Shown here in pieces: positions 22,003-35,420 of a stretch of DNA of 64,000 nucleotides (position 1 is its first letter; each line of letters starts with the position of its first letter). The stretch is from contig OY747702.1 in assembly GCA_963556495.2 (NCBI GenBank), positions 21,712,403 through 21,776,402 of the forward strand, given 5' to 3'. The DNA is from Valencia hispanica. Taxonomy: Eukaryota > Chordata > Actinopteri > Cyprinodontiformes > Valenciidae. A model generated the notes under the pieces. That model had not been told where the DNA came from. It did no database searches and saw nothing but the letters and a program-made list of their open reading frames with translations. The position numbers were made by a program, and so were the translations under genes.

Positions 22003-22952
22003 TTAAACTCAACACTGTGTGGTATAATTTTTACTTCCAGTCATATTTTTAGGTAGAATTAACATTTTAAAAGCCTGACTAAGATATGTTTTACGTTTTC
22101 TGTTTACATATGTGTGGATTTCATACAATGTCATAAGCAAAAATATAGATGTGAGTAAAAAAGAAAACGAAGGGAATTTCTTTTCTGCTAACCAATCAGT
22201 TTTTTTCACATCCATTCAATCATGCTCTGATTCCAGGAATTACTACCCGTGTCAGTCAGGTTCTTATCTAATTCAAGAAAACAAAGACATGGAATTGATC
22301 CAGAGTACAGATCACTAAATGGTCCTGAGCTAAACCTCCTTTGGGAGCTGTGGGGGTGCTCCAACCAACAACACGGTTGTATGACCATGAAAGCAAGACA
22401 TTTCAAAGATGTTTGAACTTCTAAGAGTATTTTGTTGGTGCTGGAAAATATCCAAGACAGCTCCAAAAAACAAAAGCAGAAGGACAAAAACTATTTTGTA
22501 TGTTTTTGAGTGGAACAGACCATATAAAGACTAAGGAGCCACTGGCTCGGTTTACAAGTCATCGTTCAGTAAACTTTACTCCGATAAAGTATAGCCAGAG
22601 GAAAAGGTTGTAAAAATCCTTTATTGCACCATTTACCAACTTTTGGCTTTTGACGTAAGATAGAGCTCAAAACATAAATAATGTCCTTATGGAGTCTGAA
22701 TAGTGTAATACATATATCACAAGCTACTGCTGGGTTTTTTATGCACATATAAAATAGCCAACTGTGTTTGAGTTTATACATGTAAGGCTGAGTTTGATTT
22801 ATCCACAGAGGATTCACCAAGTGGCATTGCTTAATTTTTTAACCATCATCAATATATATGCATGTAATAATAATAACCCATGCCACAGGAAACTCTACTG
22901 TAGTCGGTAGAGACAGGCAGGTTTTATTCCCCTTTCTTTGTTTAGCAGAAAA

Positions 22953-23021
22953 ATGACCAATCTCATGGGAGCCACCTTTCTGACTGTCTTATTGATCTGG
23001 ACAGACAAAGGACAGACAAAG
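22953..23021 (+). CDS. Possible orphan signal-peptide exon
   Basis: An ATG with A at -3 opens 23 codons reading MTNLMGATFLTVLLIWTDKG followed by QTK, then runs into AAG|GTAAAT, a good splice donor. A short polar start, a hydrophobic core (GATFLTVLLIW) and a polar end are what a secretory leader exon looks like, as in first exons of fish immunoglobulin-superfamily genes. No downstream partner exon was recognised on the plus strand, and the exon ends in phase 0, whereas Ig leader exons usually end in phase 1. It could be a relic, part of a gene running on through introns, or chance. Confidence 0.3.
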
Positions 23022-24138
23022 GTAAATACTCACAATCTGTATGTATTTTGACTTTTGTCTAAGAGGGCTAAGAACTTAATGATGGGAAAGACCTAGCGAC
23101 CTATTGCTATTATGTCCTTTTTGAAAACAGCATTTCTGCAGTTTGACTTACATTTGAAGTTATTGAGCAATAAAGGCATAAAAACGAACTTCTATTTGTT
23201 CTAAGAAGTCGAATGCTCCAAGTTGCCAAGAAATCAGATGAATGCACCCTGAAAACAGAATTCCAGTTTTGAACCCCTACCATGGGAGGGCACCAGGACT
23301 GCACTACACACAGATAATGAAAGAGACTTGAAGAATTTTTATTTTATTTTTTTGACTTGAAGAAATTCTTAATCCAAAATATTAACCTATTTTCATTCAT
23401 AGCTCTCAGTAAGGAGAAGTCATTGCTGGAATCTTTGTGGTGTCATCCAGCAATTAACCGCTGTGCAGTTCCATGATCTTTGTTTTTGGCTGCTGCTCCA
23501 TTGGCTGCCTTCAGGATGACACATGCATGAACGTCTTGATCTTGCTGGCCGAGTAAAAGACTGCATCGTCAAAGAAACTTTGGCTCCAAAATGTAGTATG
23601 GTCTGCTATTCATGTATCCAGTGACTGTCCTCAGGTCTAAGGTACAGTAAGCCTGAACCTGGCAAACATGCAAGAAAGTGGGTCCAGGATTGAGAACCAC
23701 TGGTCAAGACATATCTCTTAGTGAACTGTCTAATGTGTTCATAGCAGAAATTGTATGTCACACACCTTTTTAAACCAGCTAGACAAGATAAGTCAGTCAT
23801 TACAGGACTCTGAAATCATTTCTTGAGAAACCTTACAGAGACTTACAGAATTCATCTAAGTCCCAGCTTCAAATGTTTAATGAGACAGCGTAAAATGTTT
23901 GGCTTGTACTGCTACTTGCAGTTAGCACCAATTAGCAAATGCCATTGATTTTCCAACTTGCAATCAGAATCTGCACAGCTTTTATCTGATGTAATTCCCA
24001 GGTAAAAGCAGAGACGAATTAAACAAAGAATAAATCCTTGCTTGAAATCTCACCTTCAGGTTTTGAAATTGTGCTACAGTAATATTAAATTAATTAGAAT
24101 ATGGTTTTATGAGGGTTGTTTGTCAGATATATAAAGAG
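23022..24138. other. No gene recognised
   Basis: Scanned for a partner exon of the possible leader exon at 22953. No Ig-like Cys/Trp pattern or other domain was found by eye. Confidence 0.45.
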
Positions 24139-24336
24139 TAAATGGACTGGATTTGTATAGAACCTTTACAGTCCACTGCCCACTCAAAGCACGTCACACT
24201 ACAGACACATTCACACATTTGTACTCAAAAACATTTATACACCGATACGCAGATCAGCAGGAAACTTGGGGTTAGGTGCCTTGTCCAGGAAAACATTGAC
24301 ATGCAGAAGTTGGAAGAAAACCACGGTCGCCCCAAG
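24139..24336 (+). repeat. Interspersed repeat (AAATGGACTG...CGGTCGCCC family)
   Basis: The sequence starts with AAATGGACTGGATTTGTATAG and runs through ACATTCACACATTTG and GGGGTTAGGTGCC to CACGGTCGCCC. The same order of blocks occurs at 31143-31348 and 44056-44370. It is a common fish repeat of uncertain class, possibly a SINE. Confidence 0.6.
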
Positions 24337-25577
<1,241 letters not shown>

Positions 25578-25666
25578 CATAGAGCTTGGGAACTGTTGCA
25601 ATAAAGAGCAAACTGTTATGTTGGGTAGTTGCTGGTCAATTAACCTAATTCTTCTATGACAGTTTT

Positions 25667-25749
25667 GTCTATGTTGCCTTGTGATAGACTGCTGACCAGT
25701 AACCCCCAGGAACCTTGGTAAGGATAGACGGTATACTGAATGGATGGAT
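25667..25749 (+). mobile_element. SINE 3' fragment
   Basis: CTATGTTGCCTTGTGATAGA, then CTGCTGACC and GAATGGATGGATC, matches the 3' third and tail of the tRNA-type SINE. The 5' part is absent. Confidence 0.55.
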
Positions 25750-27963
25750 CTATGTTACAAAATCACATGATCAGGTCAAAGAGAAGCAGATGACTTACGT
25801 AAACGTATTTGCATATCCCAAGGCAATGGTGTTGCTTTAGTGGATGTAGTGGTGACAGACAACCTTTCAATTTCATATTCACACCTACAGGCAAGACAGT
25901 TAACTTTCATGGCTTTGAAGTGTGTGAGGATCTGCAGCGCGCAGTTACCGAATATTAAGTCACCTGAAAAACTTTCAGGGGATATTAAGTTTTAAATCAA
26001 AACAGTTTTACACTTATACTTTGATATGCTAAACACCAGTCACTGCACCACATTCTGGTTCAATGAGTTCCTGGCTGACTACCTGTGGTTCTCTGAGTTG
26101 TGTTGGGCCAACAGTTAGCTGCATGGACTTGGCCGGGGTCTGGTGCAAATTCTTTCCTCCCTGCCTTTCTAGGAGTATCTCTCTAGGTGGGATGGCTCTG
26201 TGCTCTCCCTCCCTCGATATTTCTGATTTCCGGCCCTTGCTCATACACATGCACATGCACACGTGCACACACGCACACACATAATCCAAATGGCTGAAGT
26301 TCATTCAAATGTAGGTTCCTGTTTCATCAATGTGGTCTGTCACTTTGACTTTAGATGCAATCTTGATGTAATAAAGGCAATCACACAGTTAGGATGTTAT
26401 TTTAAAGATATCTGTTTTATAGAGCAAAATTGTCTAAGCACATGTACGCAACCAGCTTCTTCATATGATATGCCTGGAATGCTGTCCCAGCATGGCAACA
26501 TTAATACATAAATAAACAAATATAATAAATAACCAAAGGTTGTACATTTAAATCATGTACTTCTTATTTTTCTTTTTGGAGTATTTCATTTTGCTCATGA
26601 AAAAGATTGCTACGCAACGGTTAGGAATATGTTGAATGTTTTTAAGCCTAAATGTTTACCCCATTCGAAATACAAATAAGGGGTTGTTTTTAAAGAAAGA
26701 ATACTGTGGAAATTGATTAACATGTGAGACTGTTGAATTTATGTGTTGTTGTTTCAAGAAGTGCTTTTATTTTAAAGAATGGGAAAGGTTTCTGATGATT
26801 CAATTTAAACAGCAGGAGAACATGAGGTTGGGACAAGTTTGTTGAGTTCTGAAATGTTTGAGACATTCCTGTTGTCATTATATTATGTCATTCTTGGATC
26901 CAAACACATGGCATCAAAACCCTTCTTCACTGAAAACTAACAAAAAAATTGTGTCATCTTGCCAATAACTCAAAATAATATTCTCTAATATTATAAACCA
27001 AACAAAGTGGAATCGACTGCCGTTGACAGCTGATTTTTAATATCATATTGGTCAAAAACAGTTTGTGATTTGGCTTTCAGTTGCTGCTTTTTTGTTCCAC
27101 TACTAAATAGCTTCAAAGAGAGTAGAAGCCCTTTTTAGTTTTAATATTTTCAAAGACAATTGCTTAGTATAAAAAAACTTCTAAATTGATCAATTGCTTA
27201 TTCATTTGGTGTCTGTGTCCGACATTCCGAAGCTTTTGTTTTTTTTCCATTTCAGAAAAGGTTTTTCGGTCAGTAGGCCATGCTTAGAAAAAAATCATAA
27301 ATTGTAATGATATTACAGAATGGGAAGATACAAAATATTTTCAACAATATTTTAAGACAGGACTGCTGAATTTTAGAAAGGCTTAATCTCAATACTTCAA
27401 TAATTATAAAACATAACAAAAAGATAACTTTTAGTTTAAATATAGGGTTTTTGTGACAGTTGTTCAGCTAGGTCGGACATAGCAAAGAACATTTGGGATA
27501 GTAAGATATTTTGGCCCTACTTAAAGTTGTAACACCTCAGTATTCAAAATTTCTGGCATTGCTGTCCTTGAATAACACTTCATTTAACATTTTTTTCCTT
27601 TATTTTGTCCTGGAAGACAGCACAACAGACCAGGAGAGTTAAGATGGTCTTGGCAAAACAATACTGGAAAATAATGGAAAACGCCACTGTAAGCCAATAT
27701 GTGCAAAATGGTAGATGAGGTAATGTAATGCTGCCATTTAATTTAAGAACTGATCTGAGGTATATTTTGTGATATATTTTTAAGAGTGAGAGTGAATTAT
27801 GTTACCTACAGAACATCTGATTTCTGTAGTTGTCCAATAGTAAGATACTCAAATTTATAAGAAGTGCTCTGGTTTAACAATATTTAACTGTGTTTGATTG
27901 TAGTCAGTGACCTACAACTGTGTTAAGTTACATAATATTTTAAATACTCTATCATGTAACATG
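25750..27963. other. No gene recognised
   Basis: Contains a short CA-rich tract near 26243-26282. Otherwise nothing supported. Confidence 0.55.
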
Positions 27964-28045
27964 TAGGTGCCAGCACCATGCTAAGGGAAGGTTTTCTTCA
28001 CCATTGACAGAACTGGTCAGAGTTGATGGATCTGCCGTGTTGGTA
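27964..28045 (+). mobile_element. Tc1-like fragment
   Basis: CCAGCACCATGCTAAGGGAAGG, TTTTCTTCACC and GAACTGGTCAGAGTTGATGG follow the catalytic-core segment of the Tc1 family seen elsewhere in the window. It is a short fossil with no frame. Confidence 0.45.
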
Positions 28046-28122
28046 GCAAACTAGTTATCCTTGGTAAGCACATTGACTAAGGACATTCATGAAAAATGAA
28101 TAATACAAAAGCAACAAAATAA

Positions 28123-28395
28123 GTTTTTAATTACAGATCATAGTCTAAACAACAAAAAATATAATTGCAAACGTGGAAACACTAATATAGCAATGCTGAC
28201 CATAGAACTGGATTTGTTTTGTTCCTTTCTGTAGATTTTTAAAAATATATATACGTTTTTAATTACAGATCATAGTCTAAAAGAGAAAATATAATTGCAA
28301 ACTTGATGTGGGAAACACTAATATTGCAATGTTGACTATTAAAATTGGATTTATTTTGTTATTTTCTGTTAACTTTCAAAGATATATAAATATAT
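28123..28395. repeat. Diverged tandem duplication, unit about 135 bp
   Basis: Both units begin GTTTTTAATTACAGATCATA (28123 and 28255). They share GTCTAAA, AAATATAATTGCAAAC, GGAAACACTAATAT, GCAATG and a TTGGATTT or CTGGATTT block before a short TA run. The two halves differ by point changes and small indels. Confidence 0.8.
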
Positions 28396-30814
28396 ATATT
28401 AATACATTATGGCTCTGATCATTTCTTTAACTTGAGAAGTGCTGCTTTGGACAGGAAGGCTGAATGCTTCCATTGTTGTTGAACTTGTTGATTTGGTTTT
28501 ATCATCCGCTTGTTTGAATTAAATGATTGTTCTACTGTATTTGCAAATTTTTCACTGTTGGTTTGTTGCACACTTAGATTTGATTTCCTAATTTTCTAGA
28601 AGGAATCAAAGATTAGCTAAAGACAGAGAAGGAGCCAGCAGCAGCAGAGGTGTTCCAATCAAACATCGAAATTGATCACTGTCATTTAAGTAGAATTGTT
28701 TTGTACTAGAGATTGCTGACCAAGTAAACACTTTTGTAACACCCTTGATGCATCATGACTTGATGAAGTCCAGTGGTTTGCATAGGGATATTTTGTTTGT
28801 GTTTTGTATCATTAGTTTACAATAATCATACTTTGTACACTTAATTCTGATGTCATGATTTTGTAGAGGGTAGGAGAGATGACCTAAAGAGAGGAGCAGT
28901 AGCTGCAGCTCCTCTTTTTTTTACATAACATACATGAGATTAAAAAACAAAATAAACTACTGAGTTGTATTTTTTAAAAGTCATATTATGAAACTTTTGC
29001 TGAGAACTCACTGAAATTTCTATGCACTCCATTGATGCCCTATATAAAAAAGCAGTTTCTTCTGTTGCAGTTTTTTTTCACAGAATAAAGAAAATGAATG
29101 AACAAAGAGCAACTCTAAAATATTGAAGTGTACCAAATGAAGTTTTCTTATGATTATTAAGCCTTGTCCACATGTACCTGGGTATCTCACAAAACGAAGA
29201 TATTATTATATGATTTGGTCTTTCATCCACACGAAAACAGATTTACGGTATCAAAACAATTCTAAAAACACCGACCAATGTGAAGATTTGCAAATTCTCC
29301 ATTGTAAGCATTTGCTTGTGGACAGAAATAACCAGGGTTTTAGTTTTAAACTTACTGTCCCACTCCGACATCACATGTGTGCCCTGTGTTTACACTTAGA
29401 AACAGAATGGATGGCCTCAGAGCTGTGTTGGCATTATCAATTGTCCAATTGCTTTTTGCTTGCTTGTTTTTACAAGCTCAATCACTGCTTTGTGATATAA
29501 TTTAGAAAGTAGAAAGTTATTCTGAGTGGATAGGATTTGGTGATCTACAGCCGCCATACAGGTTTGGCATGCCGATGAAAGTGCTTAAAGATGCGTCAAC
29601 CCAGGGTGTTAGCTATGTTGTAACACCAACATCCTTAACCATAATTTGTAGGGCGTAGTGTGAAAACTAGTGTGAGTATGCTTTTCTTTCATCCTGAGAA
29701 ACTCAAAGGCTAAAATTATAATAGACAAAGCAGCTCTGAGGTCTAATCTTAACCAGAGCTAAGGTGGTGCTGAATGGTAGGAGAATTTTTACATCTCAAG
29801 TAGCAATGGAATGATACTTGTTCATAGCGGTACAGGACAAGAAGTGAAAGTGAAATACCTCCACAAAGTTCCAACTTTTGGTCACAGTGTAGCCCCACCA
29901 GTTGACTTTATTTATTGCTTGGCAATGTGATGATTTCTGTATTGATTCCAATGGGGTTGCACATCTAGTCAACATCCCTTTCTGAGGGTATCTCATACAG
30001 ACTGCACTGTACCTACATATCTCTATGCTCAATCAGGACATGTTCTCAAATTTTGCATGTCTTTTTTGATGGTGAAAAGATGTCTGTCAACTCCCATTAC
30101 ATGATATTGTCAACATGTATTCTAAAGATTGTGAAAAGATGAGAGTCCATTAAGTTTTTATTTGTTTGTTTTGTTTTTTGTTATTTTATTTTGGCTAAAT
30201 AAAAGCCAGCAAACCACTGAAAACCAATCTGTAACCCGCTCTTGGGGTCACAGATTGGTTGAGAAAGATTTGTTTAGATTACAGCATATCTACCTGATAA
30301 CCCTGACACCAACCTGAATGGACTTGAACATGTCACACTGTATAAGCTGGAGAATGTAAAATCTGAATGTACACTCCTGTACCATGGAAGTTGCCAGAAT
30401 TAATTACCTGTTACATCGCAAGAGCATGACTGAGATATTAGCCATTTTATTAGCAAAGACTGGACAAGACTTTTAAGGGGTTGATGTGCTTGTTCTTAGA
30501 GCTGAAGGCTAAAAAGATGAAAATGAGGGTGAAGGAAAGGATACAAATGTAGAAGAGCTCACAACTGGGCAAAAGAGGAAAAAAATCCAACATCCGTTGC
30601 AGCAGCAGTCACACTGCGCAATTTTTCCAAAACATTTCTGACCCTGCTTGATAATTGTTCTGGGTCATCTTTGGTCATAAAAATACTAAATCAGCTTTCA
30701 GGACTTCGGTCACATTCAATAACTGAAGACATTCGAGTCAAGCTCAAAACCTGATTTTCTTTTTTATAACTAAACATTTTGCCCAAGCCAGCCTATCATT
30801 GCACAGTCTGAGCC
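28396..30814. other. No gene recognised
   Basis: The longest frame, 116 codons at 29150, shows no domain. AT-rich, probably intergenic. Confidence 0.55.
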
Positions 30815-31132
30815 TGAATTTAGAATGACCCAGTTAAAATCCAGACCCAAATGAAACTGAGAATTTTTTGGCAACACTTGTAAATAGATGAATACACTCT
30901 CCATTTGATCTGACTAAACCGGAGCTATTTTCCCAAGAAAAATGGGCAAAAGTTTTAGTCTCTATATTATGCAAAACTGGTCGAGACATTCTGTCCACAA
31001 AAAGGCTTGCAGCTAAAATTGTAACAAGATCTGGTTCTAGACGTTATTGGCTTTGGGGTTCATGATGCAATTGCAAACCACACTTTTCAGATTTTTGTCT
31101 GTAAAACATAATAAAAACCATGTATCCTTTTT
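30815..31132 (+). mobile_element. Tc1-like 3' fragment
   Basis: GAATGACCCAGTTAAAATCC, GAGCTATTTTCCCAAG, AAAATGGGCAAAAGTTTTAG and CACACTTTTCAGATTTTTGTC follow the last third of the Tc1 family. The third catalytic region (AATGAAACTGAGAATTTTTTGG) is recognisable but mutated. A second, overlapping scrap of the same region lies at 31376-31440, so two events are mixed here. Confidence 0.65.
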
Positions 31133-31142
31133 TGTTATGGTA

Positions 31143-31348
31143 AAATGGACTGAACTTATAAGGTGCTTTTCTAGTCATGGTGACCAATCAAAGCGCTTTA
31201 CACTGGAGCCACATTCACCCATTCACACTTGGGGTTAGGTGCCTTTCCCAGGGGCAAATTGCAATGTAACAGGCGGAAGCTGGAATCAAATCTACAACCC
31301 TCCGATTACATACCAACTATACTACCTAGCGAGCCAAAGTCGCCCCAC
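31143..31348 (+). repeat. Interspersed repeat (AAATGGACTG...GTCGCCCC family)
   Basis: AAATGGACTGAACTTATAAGG, CAAAGCGCTTTACACTGG, CATTCACCCATTCACACTTG, GGGTTAGGTGCC and CCAAAGTCGCCCC occur in the same order as in the copies at 24139 and 44056. It sits between two Tc1 scraps. Confidence 0.65.
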
Positions 31349-31440
31349 AACTATGTGTTGCCTACTGTTAGTCGATCCCAGAACATTACAAAAGACTTAC
31401 AGCTTTAACAGCAGCAAAACATAGCTCTTTAAAGTACTGA

Positions 31441-32879
31441 GGCCAGTTGGTTGCAGGGGATTGTGATAGAGGATTCAAAGTAAAAATGACCGAAAACAAA
31501 TGCCTGACACACTTTTTCAATCTTTTTTCCTAAACAAAAATTTAAATCCTGGGTCCCTTTTCCTTTCACGCCACAGTTAGGATCTGTTTTCTGTTAATCT
31601 ATGGCATCAAATGACAACAATCTTAATTACATTTTTTGGTTGTGATGTGATGCAATGTGAAAGAAGACTAACAAAGAGGCATTAATACTGTTTTATATAA
31701 ACACCAAGGAAAAATGACAGAAATAGGACAGCAACCAGGGAACAGATATAGAAAGTAAGACAAGAACAAAAAAAGAGAACAATCAACATGATCTGGAAAA
31801 AAACAAAACACAGTTATATGTTTAACTTAGAAAAAACAGCAAATTTATGACCAGAAACACAGCAGAACTAATCAATTAAAACACAGAAAGCAACACTGGG
31901 GAGTTCAATGTTTTTTGGGGGGGAAAAAACATTTAAGCTGCAATGCAGAGGTGACTATTTAAACAGCATCTTGAAGCATTTGGTCTTACTGTCATGTGAA
32001 ACAAAAGAGCTGTCATCAGAAATAATCTGCTTTTGGTTTATATGACTTTAGCTGTGTTTATTCGGCAGATTTAACAGAGGATCATGTCTTGTTATTGTTT
32101 TTCCCTTGTTGATTGCATGTGTGTTTTGCTGACGGCATCTATGTACGCTCATGCTCAAAGTACATTAGGCATGAGAATCAACAGAGCAAGCCAGCATGCA
32201 TGAGCAAGTACCATGACCCCAACTTTGTAGGTCAACAGCCTCTCACTGCCTTTGATGATATTATTGAGCAGCCAATAAAAGTTGCTTCACTTTAGATAAT
32301 CTGTGTTGGTGATAGTATAGAGATAAATGCAAGTTATTTGTTCTGCTAGTGATGAGCCTTTGTTATCTTGGCTCCAGGTAGGATGGGATAGGTCTAGAGG
32401 ATGGTGCTAATTACAGGCCATTCGCTAAATTATGACTTCACAGCGCAGTGACAGAGCAATTCAATTGTAGAAAAAGATCAACAATAAACTATCCTAACCC
32501 TGTACTGTCTGCTTCTCCTTTAAATGAGTGAGCTTTACTGTCCTGGAAAAGTTACGTTAATTTTCCTTGCCTGCAAAAGAAAGCTATTTTATTTACCAAC
32601 CTGATGACATCTGATTCAAAACATAGCAGCTTGTTCTCTTTATATAATAGAGATGATCAATTCATCCTTTACCATTTCCTCAAATCTGACAGATACACAC
32701 AAAATTGGACACGTACACACAATTGCATGAAGTGAATAGGACTGCATGTATTTGTTAGGAACTCTGACATGAAAACAAAAGACTGACTAATGTATGTGCT
32801 CAACAGAGCACCTAAAAATAACCTCTGTGTAAGAGGTTGTAAAAATGTAATTTAAATTGATGTCTATGTTCTTTGAAGA
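31441..32879. other. No gene recognised
   Basis: AT-rich intergenic sequence; nothing supported. Confidence 0.55.
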
Positions 32880-33530
32880 TCATCTCTTTCTCAGGGCAAA
32901 AGCACTTTTCTGTGAAGGCCTCAACGGTTTGTTAGACAACATAAGAAACAGGATCATGAAGACCAAAGAAAACACTTGGAAATGCAGAGATTCACAGCAA
33001 AGACAGAGGTTCTGTCAACAGTACAACTATTAGTCATCCACAAATATGGCCTTCATGAAAGAGTAGCAAGAAAAAAGCCCTTGACAAAAGAAAGGCACAG
33101 AAGGTCACGTTTGCAGTTTCCCACATTTAAGGGGACACATCAAAAATACAGAAGAAGCTGAGCGGGTGCGATGAGACCAAAAGTAAACAGAACAAAACAT
33201 TGCACATCAAGCTGAACACATTATTACCATGGTGAAACAAAGTGGTGGCAGCATCATGATGTGGAGTGGTTTTCCTTGCAACAGACTTGAGACTTAAGAG
33301 CAAAAGATATTCTGTTGTAGTTTCAGTAAAAAGGGGTTTTACGAAGCATTGATTCAGGGTGCTGAGCACTGTCTTATGTTGGTCTGTCACATAACACCCT
33401 GTTCTCAGATTTTGTTTGTGGCACGTAACTCCTAATTAATCGTGGAAAATGTGTCTATTTGTGGAATTTTTTTTTCCATGGAGCATATCTAAAATATTCA
33501 AAAGAAAAAGCTGCTTGTTAAGCTAAAATA

Positions 33531-35020
33531 CAGCCCCTTCTCAAAAAATTAGCATATTGTGATAAAGTTCATTCTTTTCCATAATGATAAAAATTTAACT
33601 TTCATATATTTTAGATTCATTGCACCACCAACTGAAATATTTCAGGTCTTTTATTGTTTTAAAACTGATGATTTTGGCATACAGCTCATGAAAACCTCAA
33701 AATTCCTATCTCAAAAAATGTACATATCATGAAAAGGTTCTCTAAACGAGCTATTAACCTAATCATCTGAATCAACTAATTAACTCTAAACACCTGCAAA
33801 AGATTCCTGAGGCTTTTAAAAACTCCCACCTGGTTCATTACTCAAAACCGCAATCATGGGTAAGACTGCCGACCTGACTGCTGCCCAGAAGGCCATCATT
33901 GACACCCTCAACCAAGAGGGTAAGACACAGAAAGAAATTTCTGAACGAATAGGCTGTTCCCAGAGTGCCGTATCAAGGAACCTCAGTGGGAAGTCTGTGG
34001 GAAGGAAAAAGTGTGGCAGAAAACGCTGCACAATAAGAAGAGGTGACCGGACCCTGAGGAAGATTGTGGAGAAGGACCGATTCCAGACCTTGGGGGACCT
34101 GCGGAAGCAGTGGACTGAGTCTGGAGTAGAAACATCCAGAGCCACCGTGTACAGGCGTGTGCAGGAAATGGGCTACAGGTGCCGCATTCCCCAGGTCAAG
34201 CCACTTTTGAACCAGAAACAGCGGCAGAAGCACCTGACCTAGGCTACAGAGAAGCAGCACTGGACTGTTGCTCAGTACTCCAAAGTACTTTTTTCGGATG
34301 AAAGCAAATTTTGCATGTAATTCGGAAATCAAGGTGCCAGAGTCTGGATGAAGACTTGGGAGAAGGAAATGCCAAAATGCCTGAAGTCCAGTGTCAAGTA
34401 CCCACAGTCAGTGATGGTCTGGGGTGCCATGTCAGCTGCCGGTGTTGTTCCACTGTGTTTTATCAAGGGCAGGTCAATGCAGCTAGCTATCAGGAGATTT
34501 TGGAGCACTTCATGCTTCCATCTGCTGAAAAGCTTTATGGAGATAAAGATTTCATTTTTCAGCACGACCTGGCACCTGCTCACAGTGCCAAAACCACTGG
34601 TAAATGGTTTACTGACCATGGTATTACTGTGCTCAATTGGCTTGCCAACTCTCCTGACCTGAACCCCATAGGGAATCTGTGGGATATTGTGAAGAGGAAG
34701 TTGAGAGACGCAAGACCCAACACTCTGGATGAGCTTAAGGCCGCTATCGAAGCATCCTGGGCCTCCACAACACCTCAGCAGTGCCACAGGCTGATTACCT
34801 CCATGCCACACCGTCATTTCTGCAAAAGGATTCCCGACCAAGTATTGAGTGCATAACTGAACATAATTATTTGAAGGTTGACTTTTTATATATTAAAAAC
34901 ACTTTTCTTTTATTGGTCGGATGAAATATGCTAATTTTTTGAGATAGGAATTTTGGGTTTTCATGAGCTGTATGCTAAAATCATCAGTTTTAAAACAATA
35001 AAAGACCTGAGAAGGACCTG
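33531..35020 (+). mobile_element. Tc1-like transposon (DD34E family), inner layer
   Basis: The left end is CAGCCCCTTCTCAAAAAATT with TA at 33529-33530; the right end is GAGAAGGACCTG with TA at 35021-35022. Long inner inverted repeats are present (CATACAGCTCATGAAAACC near 33680 against its complement near 34960). The outer part of the right terminal repeat, roughly 100 bp, is missing, so the two ends are unequal. The transposase gene is close to the family sequence but inactivated. Confidence 0.88.
33856..34856 (+). pseudogene. Tc1-like transposase pseudogene
   Basis: The first frame starts MGKTADLTAAQKAIIDTL and holds two helix-turn-helix units (about residues 5-45 and 65-110) that would bind the terminal repeats. 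A TAG at 34240 sits where Trp is expected (LT-stop-ATEK) and a TAA at 34318 follows FCM. The first catalytic Asp is in LFSDESKF (codon at 34297). A one-base loss near 34472 shifts the frame; the second Asp is in FQHDLAPAH (34566). The third catalytic residue, Glu in NPIENLW of relatives, is Gly here (GGG at 34671), with spacing 34 from the second Asp. A further small deletion alters the C-terminus. Four separate lesions make it dead. Confidence 0.92.
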
Positions 35021-35420
35021 TACATACGCGCAATGCTACATGACACGCTATTGGCTGGTTTTTGCAAAGCAGCCATTCCAGGAGCACCATTTATTTTGCT
35101 AGGCACTGATTGGCTGTAGATAAGTAAGACTGTAGATTTTAGCATCTGCAGTAATACTTTAATGTTTTTCAATGTCTGTATTAATGCATGTTAAGGTATA
35201 TTTGGTGGTTTAACTACAGTATGACATGTGCAGTTATGAGCATTTACATTAAGGGAGTCTTAGGTATTTGCAGAATTTAGCTATTCGCAGGTGGCTGTGG
35301 TCCCTATTTCCCACAAATACCGAGGGTCCACTGTAAAAGCATTGCGGTTTGTGGCTACAACATAACAAAATATGAAAAGGTTCAAAGGCGAAGAATACCC
35401 TTGAAAGTCTGTGCTGTATA

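Larger units (their letters stand above)
33401..35333. mobile_element. Mariner/pogo-like MITE, middle layer of the nest
   Basis: The left remnant (33401-33530) and the right part (35021-35333) align with the intact copy at 19813-20287: CGCAATGCTACATGACACGC, CTATTGGCTGGTTTTTGC, and a closing GGGTCCACTG followed by TA. The left terminus is truncated. It is split by the transposon at 33531-35020. Confidence 0.6.
32880..35420 (+). mobile_element. Degraded Tc1-like transposon, outer layer of a triple nest
   Basis: The left part (32905-33400) carries GAAGGCCTCAACGGTTTG, TAGTCATCCACAAATATGG, GGTGGCAGCATCATGATG and TGTTGGTCTGTCACATAA. The right part resumes at 35334 with GCGGTTTGTGGCTACAAC and CAAAGGCGAAGAATACCC. 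The transposase is deleted and out of frame. The gap between is filled by a MITE, which in turn holds a second transposon. Confidence 0.7.

Noticed and set aside
29150..29500. 116-codon plus-strand frame with several Cys and His
   Set aside because: The residues do not form a regular zinc-finger spacing and no neighbouring exon was seen.
33816..34841. Minus-strand frames of up to 170 codons at the inner Tc1 element
   Set aside because: Antisense shadows of the transposase pseudogene.
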